Origin: Scatomorpha pullicola
GTDB taxonomy: Bacteria; Bacillota; Clostridia; Oscillospirales; Oscillospiraceae
Assembly (NCBI GenBank): GCA_018716545.1
Contig: DVJU01000043.1
Coordinates: 1 to 11,250, forward strand
Reading direction: 5' to 3'
DNA length: 11,250 nucleotides
Made by a program: the position numbers and the translations under genes. The notes under the pieces were generated by a model. It searched no databases, had not been told where the DNA came from, and saw nothing but the letters and a program-made list of their open reading frames with translations. Below are positions 1 to 6,602 of the stretch, one piece after another (the first letter of the stretch is position 1; each line of letters begins with the position of its first letter).

Positions 1-196
1 CCCCTATATTTATGTTCTTATTACAGGCAAATCTAAATTCAAACATCCATATGAGATGGAGCCTCAACCTTATGCTTTGGCAGTCACTTTCTCGTATGAT
101 AATGCAGAAGACATACAGCTTCGCCAAAAGATAAGTGAACGAGCTAATATCCGGTTGCGCGAACAAGTCAGAACCCGTGCTCAAATTCAAGTGTAG
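1..196 (+). CDS. C-terminal fragment of an unrecognised AT-rich gene (5' end outside window)
   Basis: An open frame from base 2 reads 64 residues and stops at TAG 194-196. It begins PYIYVLITGKSKF and ends with an Arg/Gln-rich tail (QVRTRAQIQV). Codons are AT-rich (cgt, aaa, tat, ata, caa), in sharp contrast to the GC-rich cys operon downstream, so this is a real but foreign-looking coding end. No catalytic motif is in the visible part. The PYALAVTFSY stretch followed by an Arg-rich tail faintly recalls the C-termini of subtilase-type (S8) proteases found beside AAA ATPases in defence islands. That is a memory-level resemblance over a short piece and I do not assign it. Confidence 0.6.
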   Translation, partial: PYIYVLITGKSKFKHPYEMEPQPYALAVTFSYDNAEDIQLRQKISERANIRLREQVRTRAQIQV

Positions 197-199
197 GCA

Positions 200-251
200 G
201 ATACAGAAGCAAAAGGCAGTAGATAGTCCTCTGTTGCTGGGTATCTTTTTT
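200..251 (+). terminator. Possible imperfect Rho-independent terminator after the AT-rich gene
   Basis: GATAC (200-204) can pair with GTATC (241-245) and AGCAA (208-212) with TTGCT (234-238), leaving an internal loop of a few bases. A run of six T follows (246-251). It lies four bases after the stop codon of the upstream gene, where a terminator is expected. The stem is broken, so this is only a candidate. The T run is also the start of the tandem repeat described next. Confidence 0.35.
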
Positions 252-549
252 GTCAACACAACCCACGTCGCCGCGGACGACATATCGTTCGCGGCGACTT
301 TTTGGTAAAAGTCACTTCTCGCTCATTCTGTCGCGGCTCCTCTCCGAATCGAACCCGCTGCGCTGTGCTTCGATTCGGTTTTTTATTACAGCTCCGGATA
401 TCTTTTTTGTCAACATAACCCACGTCGGAGCAAGCTTCGTATCGCTTGCTCCGACTTTTTTCAAAAGTCAGAGCGCGCTCGCTCCGCTGCTCCTCCTTTC
501 CAAATTGAACCCGCTTACGCTGGGCTTCAATTTTGATAATAACCGGCGC
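241..549. repeat. Two tandem imperfect repeats (~156 bp) with paired hairpins
   Basis: Bases 242-270 recur at 399-427 with one mismatch (core TTTTTTGTCAACA). Further matches sit at the same offset: AAAAGTCA at 307-314 and 463-470, and GAACCCGCT at 351-359 and 507-515. Each unit holds two hairpins. In unit 1 these are GTCGCCGCG (267-275) with its complement at 290-298, plus an inner ACGA/TCGT, and CCGAATCGAA (344-353) with TTCGATTCGG (369-378). In unit 2 they are the 12-bp stem 424-435/444-455 and AAATTGAA (502-509) with TTCAATTT (526-533). Stem sequences differ between units but pairing is kept, which suggests selection on structure. T runs follow three of the four stems. Open frames across this stretch on both strands are low-complexity by-products of the repeats. 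It may be an intergenic repetitive element. Confidence 0.7.
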
Positions 550-584
550 GGCGAGTTGTGGCGGTGTAAGGACGACCAAAAGCT

Positions 585-621
585 AAGAAGCAGAAGGCTT
601 TGAGCCTTCTGCTTCTTTTGT
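585..621 (+). terminator. Strong Rho-independent terminator
   Basis: AAGAAGCAGAAGGCT (585-599) pairs perfectly with AGCCTTCTGCTTCTT (603-617) around a TTG loop, and T-rich sequence (TTTTGTTTTG) continues from the stem. A-rich bases lie before the stem, so it could also serve the minus-strand remnant that ends at 659. It closes the repeat region. Confidence 0.75.
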
Positions 622-658
622 TTTGCTACCGGATTCATGCTCTAAAGTGTGGGTACCG

Positions 659-1059
659 TTAGTCCTGCGCTATATCTGTCTCAGGTTTTGTCCGGCGCAG
701 CAGGCCGATATTTGTAATGCCTATGTGGACGAATATTCCGGCGACAGCCCACCACATATACAGCGGGCCGGGATCCTGCCACAAGAACTGCAGCCACTCC
801 GGCAGCACGATAGAGCCGCCGACCAAGAGAAAATAACGGCTTATGTACAACCCTCCGAGCAGCATTACCGCAGCGATCACGAGCGAGGCTATCGTGAGAG
901 CTTTGCCCGGCCTGCGCTTGATGTCAAGTCCAAATCCTATCGCCCCGCAAACCAGATACTAAATCAGCAGAGCAAGGATCGGAACAAGCGTAAATGCGCG
1001 AACAAATACGAGAATAGTCGTAGTCAAGCCTCCAAGAACTTCATAAAACTCATACTCAT
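659..1059 (-). pseudogene. Remnant of a small integral membrane protein (frameshift plus amber codon)
   Basis: The minus strand from ATG at 1059 reads MSMSFMKFLEA and then meets TGA at 1026-1024. Restoring one base at about 1027-1028 continues smoothly as LTTTILVFVRAFTLVPILALLI. That frame meets an in-frame TAG at 959-961, after which YLVCGAIGFG runs on to a TAA at 659-661. The joined product would be about 133 residues. It has hydrophobic segments around LTTTILVFVRAFTLVPILAL/YLVCGAIGFG, ALTIASLVIAAVMLLGGLYI and LYMWWAVAGIFVHIGITNIGLL, and a basic KRRPGK turn between the first two. I do not recognise the family. The part from GTG 880 could still be made as a 73-aa fragment, but I see no ribosome binding site for it. 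It is probably a decayed gene at the island border. Confidence 0.5.
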
Positions 1060-1077
1060 TGTAGTGACTGGGGCATA

Positions 1078-1105
1078 AAAATATCACAATAGAACTTTGT
1101 GTCAA
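1078..1105 (-). promoter_or_regulatory. Possible sigma-A promoter for the membrane-protein remnant
   Basis: On the minus strand a perfect TTGACA (1100-1105) is followed after 16 bases by TATTTT (1078-1083). Initiation would fall near 1071, about 12 bases before the ATG at 1059. No Shine-Dalgarno is seen there, so any product would have almost no leader. It is a chance match until tested. Confidence 0.3.
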
Positions 1106-1315
1106 AGCTGGGAATATCATCAACACTTTTATGCCGCCATTATTTATATTGCACAATTTTCCAAAACCGCTCCTGATACAAAGTCAAGACTATAGCGGGG
1201 ACTCCTTGTGCGCCAAGCGGTTCCGGGGCGGTATTGCGGCCTGGCTGACGCCGCAGCCCATGCCAACGTCCCTGCCCCCGCTCCCTGCCGCGGTGACTTG
1301 GTTATACATTTTCAC
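1106..1315. other. Intergenic stretch with no recognisable gene
   Basis: Short frames on either strand here (for example plus 1131-1319) lack ribosome binding sites and protein-like composition. The sequence shifts from AT-rich (to about 1190) to GC-rich (from about 1200), which places the compositional border of the left-hand island about here. I see no tRNA, integrase site or clear direct repeat flanking it. Confidence 0.5.
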
Positions 1316-1325
1316 TTGACAGCTA

Positions 1326-1354
1326 TTGACACGGATGCTGCGGTGTGATAATAT
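1326..1354 (+). promoter_or_regulatory. Sigma-A-like promoter of the cysE-cysS operon
   Basis: TTGACA at 1326-1331 has an alternative copy ten bases earlier at 1316-1321. It precedes an AT-rich -10 region: TAATAT at 1349-1354 with a 17-base spacer, or GATAAT at 1347-1352 with 15 bases and an upstream TG. Transcription would start near 1360, exactly where the T-box leader begins. Confidence 0.7.
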
Positions 1355-1360
1355 ACTAGA

Positions 1361-1600
1361 GCAAATGGCTATGAAGGGGAAAAGTAGCGCCCCGAGCCGG
1401 CCGCAGAGAGGTTTCGCCTTTGGCTGCAAGCGAAACTGGCCTGGCAGAGCGTGAAATGCGCCCCGGAGCCGCGGACGGAGGAAATGCCGTCCCGTGCCGG
1501 CCGCGTTAAGGCCGACCCGGTTATCTGCCGGAGAGTGATAAGCGAGAGTGGAACCGCGTATTTTTACGCCTCTCATGCCCCAGGGCATGGGAGGTTTTTT
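1361..1600 (+). promoter_or_regulatory. T-box leader, predicted to sense uncharged tRNA-Cys
   Basis: The conserved T-box appears as AGAGTGGAACCGCG at 1545-1558. Upstream is a Stem I-like region. GGCT (1367-1370) and GGGG (1376-1379) face CCCC (1461-1464) and AGCC (1467-1470). An AGAGAG-type motif follows the basal stem, and a distal helix TTTCGC/GCGAAA carries the usual GGCTGCAA-like loop. The 3' side of the specifier loop reads GTGAAATGC, giving UGC (Cys) at 1457-1459. A GACGG/CCGTC hairpin follows and may be Stem III. The antiterminator would use GAGAG (1544-1548) with CTCTC (1570-1574); the alternative is the terminator at 1569-1600. In this family, uncharged tRNA pairing with the specifier and the T-box bulge stabilises the antiterminator and allows readthrough. 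The downstream cysE and cysS fit a cysteine specifier independently. Confidence 0.92.
1569..1600 (+). terminator. T-box leader terminator (attenuator)
   Basis: CCTCTCATGCCC (1569-1580) pairs with GGGCATGGGAGG (1583-1594), with one T-G wobble, and six T follow (1595-1600). The 5' arm overlaps the CTCTC needed for the antiterminator, so the two structures exclude each other. Confidence 0.9.
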
Positions 1601-1651
1601 CGTTCTCGCCCAAGCTCCTCCTGGCCATCATTTAATTAGGAGGAACGAAAA

Positions 1652-2314
1652 ATGTTCAACGACCTGAGAGAGACCATCGCCGCCTACAAAGCCCGCGACC
1701 CCGCCGCGCGCAGCTCCCTGGAGATACTGCTGCTGTACCCGGGCATACGGGCAACGCAGAACCACAAGATAGCGCACTGGTGCTACGAGCACGACCACAA
1801 ATTCCTCGCGCGCTACATCTCCCAGCGCACGCGGCACAAGACGGGCATCGAGATCCACCCCGGCGCCAAGATCGGCAAGCGCCTCGTCATCGACCACGGC
1901 ATGGGCATCGTGATAGGCGAAACCGCCGAGATCGGCGACGACTGCCTGCTCTATCAGGGTGTGACTCTCGGCGGCACCGGCAAGGAGACCGGCAAGCGCC
2001 ACCCGACAATAGGCAACAACGTCCTCGTAGGCTCCGGCGCGAAGGTGCTCGGCCCGTTCAAGGTCGGCGACAACTCCCGCGTGGCGGCCAACAGCGTCGT
2101 GCTGCGCGAGATACCCGAGAACTCCACCGCCGTCGGCTCCCCGGCGCGCGTGGTCAGGCAGAACGGAGAAAAGGTCAACTACGTCGAAAACGTCGAACAG
2201 ATACACGTCACCGACCCCCTGGTGCAGGAGGTCGTGGCGCTCAGGAAGGAACTCAACGAACTCAAGGCCGCGCTGGCGGCCGCCGATAAAACGAAGGAGA
2301 GGGAAACTGCATGA
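1652..2314 (+). CDS. cysE: Serine O-acetyltransferase
   Basis: It transfers acetyl from acetyl-CoA to L-serine, the first committed step of cysteine synthesis, in the cytosol. The product has 220 residues. A short helical N-terminal part (1-60) is followed by a left-handed beta-helix of hexapeptide repeats (about 65-170), with DHGMG at Asp81-His82 matching the catalytic Asp-His of CysE, and GGTGK followed by Arg116-His117 matching the second active-site His. The C-terminal tail (175-220) is charged and probably coiled. The N-terminal domain is shorter than in the ~270-residue enterobacterial enzyme, which is normal for Bacillota. ATG 1652 follows AGGAGG (1638-1643) by eight bases. The TGA overlaps the cysS start as ATGA. 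A T-box leader controls it, so it is induced when tRNA-Cys is uncharged. Feedback inhibition by cysteine is usual for the family but cannot be judged here. Confidence 0.96.
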   Translation: MFNDLRETIAAYKARDPAARSSLEILLLYPGIRATQNHKIAHWCYEHDHKFLARYISQRTRHKTGIEIHPGAKIGKRLVIDHGMGIVIGETAEIGDDCLLYQGVTLGGTGKETGKRHPTIGNNVLVGSGAKVLGPFKVGDNSRVAANSVVLREIPENSTAVGSPARVVRQNGEKVNYVENVEQIHVTDPLVQEVVALRKELNELKAALAAADKTKERETA

Positions 2315-3726
2315 AGCTCTACAACAGCGCCACGCGCACTAAGGAAGAATTTGTCCCCAACCACCCCGACATCGTGAAGATGTACACCTGCGGCCCCACC
2401 GTGTACCACTACGCGCACATCGGCAACCTGCGCAGCTACATCATGGAGGACATACTTGAGAAGTACCTCCGCTACCTCGGCTACAACGTCAAGCGCGTCA
2501 TGAACATCACCGACGTCGGCCACCTCAGCTCCGACGCCGACACCGGCGAGGACAAGATGCTCAAGGGCGCCAGGCGCGAGCACAAGACCGTCATGGAGAT
2601 CGCGAAGTTCTACACGGACGCCTTCTTCGACGACTGCGCCAAGCTCAATATCAAGACCCCCGACGTGGTGGAGCCCGCCACCAACTGCATCGACGAGTAT
2701 ATCAAGATTATCTCCAGGCTCATGGACACCGGCTACGCCTATTTTGCCGGCGGCAACGTGTACTTCGACACCAGCAAGCTGGAAAAGTACTACGTCTTTA
2801 ACGACTTCGACGCGGACGACCTGGACGTCGGCGTGCGCGAGGGCGTCGAGGAGGACACCAACAAGCGCAACAAGAACGACTTCGTGCTCTGGTTCACCAA
2901 GAGCAAGTTCGAGGACCAGGCCCTCAAGTGGGACTCCCCCTGGGGCGTCGGCTACCCCGGCTGGCACATCGAGTGCTCCGGCATCAGCATGAAGCATCTG
3001 GGAGAAGACCTCGACATACACTGCGGCGGCATAGACAACGCCTTCCCCCACCACACCAACGAAATTGCCCAGTCTGAGAGCTATCTTGGCCACAAATGGT
3101 GCAATTACTGGATGCACGTCCACCACCTGAACACCACCAGCGGCAAAATGAGCAAGTCCAGCGGCGAGTTTTTGACTGTAAGCCTGCTCCAGGAGAAGGG
3201 CTACGACCCCCTGGCCTACCGCTTCTTCTGCCTGCAGAGCCACTACCGCAAGAACCTGGTGTTCAGCTGGGAGAACCTCGACAACGCCGAAAGCGCCTTT
3301 GAAAAGCTCATCGCCCGCATATCCTCGCTCAAGAGCGGCGACGGCGAGGTCGACGCCGCCGTCCTCGCGGAGCTGAAGGCCAGGTTCACCGACGCTCTGG
3401 ACAACGATTTGAACACCTCTCTGGCCGTCACCGCGCTCTACGACGCGCTCAAGGCCAAGACCAACGACGCCACCAAGCTGGCCGCCGTGGCCGACTTCGA
3501 CCGCGTGCTGAGCCTGAGCCTCATCGAAAAGGCCGAGGAGCTGCGAAAGAAGAACGCCGAGCCGGAGGAGGAGCACGACGAGCGCATCGAGGCGCTGCTC
3601 GCCGAGCGCGCCGCCGCCAAGAAGGCCAAGAACTACGCCGAGGCCGACCGCATCCGCGACATGCTCGCCGCCGAGGGCATCACCATAATCGACACCCCGC
3701 AGGGCGCGAAGTGGAAGCGCAGCTGA
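2311..3726 (+). CDS. cysS: Cysteinyl-tRNA synthetase
   Basis: This class I aminoacyl-tRNA synthetase activates cysteine and loads it on tRNA-Cys. The 471-residue product matches the family's usual length (~460-470). Visible features in order are CGPTVY with Cys27, the HIGH-class motif HIGN at 36-39, GWHIECSG with Cys222, HHTNE with His247 and Glu251, and KMSKS at 279-283. Cys27, Cys222, His247 and Glu251 correspond to the zinc ligands that recognise the cysteine thiol. A DALR-type helical region and an anticodon-binding tail with many Lys/Glu/Ala residues (about 400-450) follow. ATG 2311 overlaps the cysE stop by four bases, implying translational coupling; AAGGAG lies at 2294-2299. Joint T-box control with cysE links supply and use of cysteine. 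Confidence 0.98.
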   Translation: MKLYNSATRTKEEFVPNHPDIVKMYTCGPTVYHYAHIGNLRSYIMEDILEKYLRYLGYNVKRVMNITDVGHLSSDADTGEDKMLKGARREHKTVMEIAKFYTDAFFDDCAKLNIKTPDVVEPATNCIDEYIKIISRLMDTGYAYFAGGNVYFDTSKLEKYYVFNDFDADDLDVGVREGVEEDTNKRNKNDFVLWFTKSKFEDQALKWDSPWGVGYPGWHIECSGISMKHLGEDLDIHCGGIDNAFPHHTNEIAQSESYLGHKWCNYWMHVHHLNTTSGKMSKSSGEFLTVSLLQEKGYDPLAYRFFCLQSHYRKNLVFSWENLDNAESAFEKLIARISSLKSGDGEVDAAVLAELKARFTDALDNDLNTSLAVTALYDALKAKTNDATKLAAVADFDRVLSLSLIEKAEELRKKNAEPEEEHDERIEALLAERAAAKKAKNYAEADRIRDMLAAEGITIIDTPQGAKWKRS

Positions 3727-3747
3727 GCTTCCCTAGCCCCAAACACA

Positions 3748-3783
3748 GGCAAAGGCCGCAAGCGAACGCTTGCGGCCTTTGCC
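3748..3783. terminator. Hairpin between convergent cysS and the MBL-fold gene
   Basis: GGCAAAGGCCGCAAGCG (3748-3764) pairs perfectly with its complement at 3767-3783, a 17-bp stem with a very tight loop. It lies between two converging stop codons, so it can serve both strands. T tracts are weak on both sides, so termination may be less efficient than at the other sites in this window. Confidence 0.7.
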
Positions 3784-3796
3784 GTATCCACAGTGT

Positions 3797-4612
3797 TCAG
3801 AGCGTGATGCTCTCTCCCGCGTGGAGGTAGCGCACGCGCTCGCCCATCAGCTCTTTCAGCCGCGCATAGCTGGGCAGACCCGTGCAGTGGCCGGTGTAGT
3901 AGACCGTGTCCGGGATGGCAAGCAGCCGTTCGGCCGTGGCGTCCACCAGCGCTTCGTTGACGTCGGCAGTGCCCGGTATGGCCAGGTGCATCCCGCCCAC
4001 GACGGCGGTCGGCGCGGCCTGGAAGATGTTGAAAACCCTGTTGATTATGTTAACAACGCCCCTGTGCGCGCAGCCGGACATCAGCACGCGGGAGCCGCCC
4101 TCGACTATCCACAGGCTCTGCTCGTGCGCAAAGGCGTCCGGCGTCACGCCGTCCGCGCCCATAAGCACGTCGTTGGCCGGGGAGTGCAGCTCGTCGCCCG
4201 TGACGCCGGAGACGAGGGTCATGCCCGGGCAGAGCTCAAAGGTCTCTCCCGTCTCGACGATGCGCCCGTCCGCCTCCAGGGAGCTGTCCAGGCCGATGTA
4301 CTCCCTGGCCATGCCGGGCTTGTTGGAGTAGCGCGCGCCGAACGCGCCGGAGCGCACGTAGACCCTGGCGCGGGAGTTCGCGCGCAGGAAGGCCGCAAGG
4401 CCGCCGCCGTGGTCGTAGTGGCCGTGGCTGACGGCGCAGAACTCCGCCTCGGCTATGTCTATCCCCAGCGCCTCGGCGTTTTTGATGAAGGCGTCGGTCG
4501 CGCCGACGTCAAAGAGGAACTTGTGGCCGAGCGCCTCCACCCAAAAGCTCAGCCCGTGCTCGGCGGCGAAGCCGTCCAGGGCGCAGTTGTCTACGAGGCA
4601 GGTTATCTTCAT
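3797..4612 (-). CDS. MBL-fold metallohydrolase of the COG1237 type
   Basis: This is a cytosolic protein of 271 residues. The metal-binding motif SHGHYDHGGG gives His63, His65, Asp67 and His68. Other expected ligand regions are GCAHRGVVNII (180-190, His183), GGMHL (His209) and the C-terminal GHCTG (His242). These family-specific blocks match the COG1237 group, often annotated as 7,8-dihydropterin-6-yl-methyl-aminobenzene-phosphate synthase after an archaeal homologue. That annotated reaction is unlikely to be proven in a bacterium, so I leave the substrate open. ATG 4612 lies two bases after the stop of the upstream phosphorylase gene, with GGAGGG just before it inside that gene's end, so the pair is co-transcribed and probably coupled. 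The open frame extends further upstream only as a shadow of the phosphorylase gene, which is why I start at 4612. Confidence 0.87.
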   Translation of the reverse strand: MKITCLVDNCALDGFAAEHGLSFWVEALGHKFLFDVGATDAFIKNAEALGIDIAEAEFCAVSHGHYDHGGGLAAFLRANSRARVYVRSGAFGARYSNKPGMAREYIGLDSSLEADGRIVETGETFELCPGMTLVSGVTGDELHSPANDVLMGADGVTPDAFAHEQSLWIVEGGSRVLMSGCAHRGVVNIINRVFNIFQAAPTAVVGGMHLAIPGTADVNEALVDATAERLLAIPDTVYYTGHCTGLPSYARLKELMGERVRYLHAGESITL

Positions 4613-4614
4613 GC

Positions 4615-5928
4615 TCAGCCCTCCGCGCGGATGACAGCCTTTACGAAAGGCACGTCCTCTGGCTTTTCGGCGCCGATGGTGTAGGCTCGGCGCAGAAGCT
4701 CGGCCGCGCTCTTTGCGCTCGCCTCGTCGCGGGCGTGTATGGTCGCCAGGCTCTCGCCGGGGGCGACGGCGTCGCCGCGCTTCTTGTGCAGGACCACGCC
4801 GACGGCCAGGTCGATGGTGCTCTCCGCCGTCTCGCGCCCGCCGCCGAGGTGCATGCTCACCAGGCCGACGCCCTCGGCGTCTATGTGCTGCACATAGCCG
4901 GCGGACTCGGTCACGGCCTCGTACTTCACCGGCGCGTCGGGCAGCATCGAGGTGTCGTACACCGCGCGCTTGTCCCCGCCCTGGGCGGTGATGAACTCGG
5001 CGAACTTCTCCAGCGCGCTGCCGTCGGCTATGCCGCGCTCGAGCATGGCTCTGGCCTCGGCGTCGTCGGACGCCGCTCCGGCCTCGGTCAGTATGCAGCC
5101 GCCGAGGGTCAGGCACAGCTCCTTGAGGTCGCCGCCGTACTCGCCCTTGAGCAGCGCCACGGCCTCCTTGACCTCCAGCGCGTTGCCTACTGCGTTGCCG
5201 AGGGGCTGATCCATGTCCGTGATGCACGCGACTGTCCTGCGCCCGGCCAGCTTGCCTATCTCGACCATCTCGCGCGCAAGCTCGCGCGCGTCGGCCTCGG
5301 TCTTCATGAACGCGCCGGAGCCGACCTTCACGTCCAGGACTATCACGTCCGCGCCCGCGGCCAGCTTCTTGGACATGATGCTGCTCACGATGAGAGGTAT
5401 GCTCTGTACCGTGCCGGTCACGTCGCGCAGGGCGTAGAGCTTCTTGTCCGCGGGGTCGAGGTCGGCCGTCTGTCCGGCGATGGCGAAGCCCACGTCCTCC
5501 ACCTGGCTCAGGAACTGCTCGTGCGTCAGCGCGCTGGTGAAGCCGGGGAAGCTCTCCAGCTTATCCAGCGTGCCGCCGGTGTGCCCCAGGCCGCGCCCGG
5601 ACATCTTCGCCATGTGCACGCCCTGGGCGGCCACCATCGGCAGCAGCGCCAGCGAGGTCTTGTCGCCCACGCCGCCGGTGGAGTGCTTGTCGGCCTTTAC
5701 TCCGGAGATGGCGCCCAGATCCAGCGTGTCGCCGCTGTGCATCATCGCCAGGGTCATATCCAGCGTCTCGCGTCTCGTCATGCCGCGCCACACGATGGCC
5801 ATGAGCAGGGCACTTGTCTGATAGTCGGGTATGCTGCCGTCGGTGACTCCGTCGATGAAGAACCGTATCTCCTCCGCCGACAGCTCCCCGCCGTCGCGTT
5901 TCTTACCGATTATATCGGTCATCAGCAT
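4615..5928 (-). CDS. pdp: Pyrimidine-nucleoside phosphorylase (thymidine phosphorylase family)
   Basis: It splits thymidine, deoxyuridine or uridine with phosphate into base and (deoxy)ribose 1-phosphate for salvage, in the cytosol. The 437-residue product has the family's usual length. A helical N-terminal domain comes first, then KHSTGGVGDKTS (81-92) at the phosphate and potassium site. The family signature SGRGLGHTGGTLDKLE (110-125) is intact. His82, Arg168, Ser183 and Lys187 align with the base-binding residues His85, Arg171, Ser186 and Lys190 of E. coli thymidine phosphorylase. KVGSGAFMK (201-209) follows, then the C-terminal alpha/beta domain. ATG 5928 sits seven bases after GGAGGT. It is the first gene of a two-gene unit with the MBL-fold gene and has its own promoter. 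Uridine and thymidine specificity cannot be separated by eye; deoA is the alternative name. Confidence 0.95.
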   Translation of the reverse strand: MLMTDIIGKKRDGGELSAEEIRFFIDGVTDGSIPDYQTSALLMAIVWRGMTRRETLDMTLAMMHSGDTLDLGAISGVKADKHSTGGVGDKTSLALLPMVAAQGVHMAKMSGRGLGHTGGTLDKLESFPGFTSALTHEQFLSQVEDVGFAIAGQTADLDPADKKLYALRDVTGTVQSIPLIVSSIMSKKLAAGADVIVLDVKVGSGAFMKTEADARELAREMVEIGKLAGRRTVACITDMDQPLGNAVGNALEVKEAVALLKGEYGGDLKELCLTLGGCILTEAGAASDDAEARAMLERGIADGSALEKFAEFITAQGGDKRAVYDTSMLPDAPVKYEAVTESAGYVQHIDAEGVGLVSMHLGGGRETAESTIDLAVGVVLHKKRGDAVAPGESLATIHARDEASAKSAAELLRRAYTIGAEKPEDVPFVKAVIRAEG

Positions 5929-5967
5929 ATAGCTTACCTCCCGGTTTTATCTTAGAAATTTACTGAA

Positions 5968-5996
5968 ATTATACCATACTCACCTGGGAAATACAA
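5968..5996 (-). promoter_or_regulatory. Extended -10 promoter of the pyrimidine phosphorylase unit
   Basis: On the minus strand a perfect TATAAT (5968-5973) preceded by TGG forms an extended -10. Seventeen bases upstream is TTGTAT (5991-5996), a weak -35 that overlaps the end of the upstream 171-aa gene. Predicted initiation near 5961 leaves a leader of about 33 bases before ATG 5928. I see no operator-like palindrome in it. Confidence 0.75.
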
Positions 5997-6495
5997 CGTA
6001 TTCCCGCCCGTTTATGTACTGCACGACCCCCTGCGCCCAGTCGGGGACGCGCACGTTTTCGCTGGGCAGCGCCACCAGCAGCCGCCTGCCGTCAAAGCGC
6101 GAGAGCGTCCCGTCGGGCGAGGAGTACCACAGCACCCCATCGTCCACGGGGGGAGCCGTCTCCGGCTCCCCCTTCGCTTCGGTGTCCGCCTCGGGCGCAT
6201 CTTCGTCCGGGCGCGGCTCGGCGCGCGGACCGCCTCCGGACTCGGCGGCGTACTCCGGCTCGGCCGGGAACGCGGCCAGCTCGCTGCGGGTGAATCTGCG
6301 CGTGAGGGACACTTCCTCCCCGTCGGGCGCGAGCACGCCGAGGACACCCTCGACCCCTCCGCCGTAGAGCGAGATGCGCTTCAGCTCCCCGGTGTACAGC
6401 GCACGCGCCGTGAACACCGTGTACGCGCCCCGTTTTTCCGCCGTAACAAAGCCGCACTCCACGCCGTCGAGTATCAGCGGCCATCTGCCTTCCAC
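5980..6495 (-). CDS. Conserved-looking protein of unknown function, two small domains and acidic linker
   Basis: The product has 171 residues with no signal peptide or membrane segment. Residues 1-77 form a beta-rich unit (LILDGVECGFVTAEKRGAYTV, then LYGGGVEGVLGVLAPDG and LTRRFTRSELAAFP). Residues 78-120 are a Glu/Pro/Ala-rich linker. Residues 121-171 form a second unit (VLWYSSPDGTLSRFDGRR ... WAQGVVQYINGREYVVFP). I recall similar anonymous proteins in Oscillospiraceae but no named domain. GTG 6495 is chosen because GGGAGG lies eight bases before it. An earlier in-frame GTG at 6504 falls inside that ribosome binding site. The gene ends 51 bases before the phosphorylase start and carries that gene's -35. 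It is divergent from rlmB. Base composition and codons fit the neighbours, so it is native. Confidence 0.75.
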   Translation of the reverse strand: MEGRWPLILDGVECGFVTAEKRGAYTVFTARALYTGELKRISLYGGGVEGVLGVLAPDGEEVSLTRRFTRSELAAFPAEPEYAAESGGGPRAEPRPDEDAPEADTEAKGEPETAPPVDDGVLWYSSPDGTLSRFDGRRLLVALPSENVRVPDWAQGVVQYINGREYVVFPR

Positions 6496-6503
6496 ATGCG
6501 CCA

Positions 6504-6510
6504 CCTCCCT
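6504..6510 (-). promoter_or_regulatory. Ribosome binding site that decides the start of the 171-aa gene
   Basis: The minus strand reads AGGGAGG here, eight bases before GTG 6495. It overlaps an upstream in-frame GTG (6504-6502), which therefore cannot be the start. The site is half of a small palindrome (CTCCCAAGGGAG), so it may be partly hidden in a weak stem. Confidence 0.65.
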
Positions 6511-6602
6511 TGGGAGTGTATGAGCGCGGACGGGCGCCTTATGCCCGCTCCGGCTCCGGGAGGGCGCGGCGCAAAAATTTTACAAATTCCATCATTTTTA
6601 GC

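Noticed and set aside
241..549. CRISPR array
   Set aside because: Only two units, ~156 bp long, imperfect, with hairpins and no short uniform spacers.
250..603. Open frames on both strands over the tandem repeats
   Set aside because: They repeat with the DNA repeats, consist of Ser/Arg/Lys-rich low complexity and have no start signals.
1..1200. Attachment site or insertion sequence ends at the compositional break
   Set aside because: No tRNA, integrase, transposase or matching terminal inverted repeats are visible within the window.
1190..1309. Small minus-strand frame from ATG 1309 (39 aa)
   Set aside because: No convincing ribosome binding site and Gly/Ala/Arg-rich composition; it overlaps nothing conserved.
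2179..3576. 465-codon open frame antisense to cysS
   Set aside because: Val/Ala/Gly/Leu-heavy mirror of a GC-rich gene with no motif; the plus strand has a full CysRS with all signatures.
4735..5955. 406-codon plus-strand open frame
   Set aside because: Antisense of the pyrimidine phosphorylase, whose active-site residues are intact on the minus strand.
6539..6595. 18-codon minus-strand frame (MMEFVKFLRRALPEPERA) upstream of the 171-aa gene
   Set aside because: Could be a leader peptide, but it has no ribosome binding site and no codon bias that suggests attenuation.
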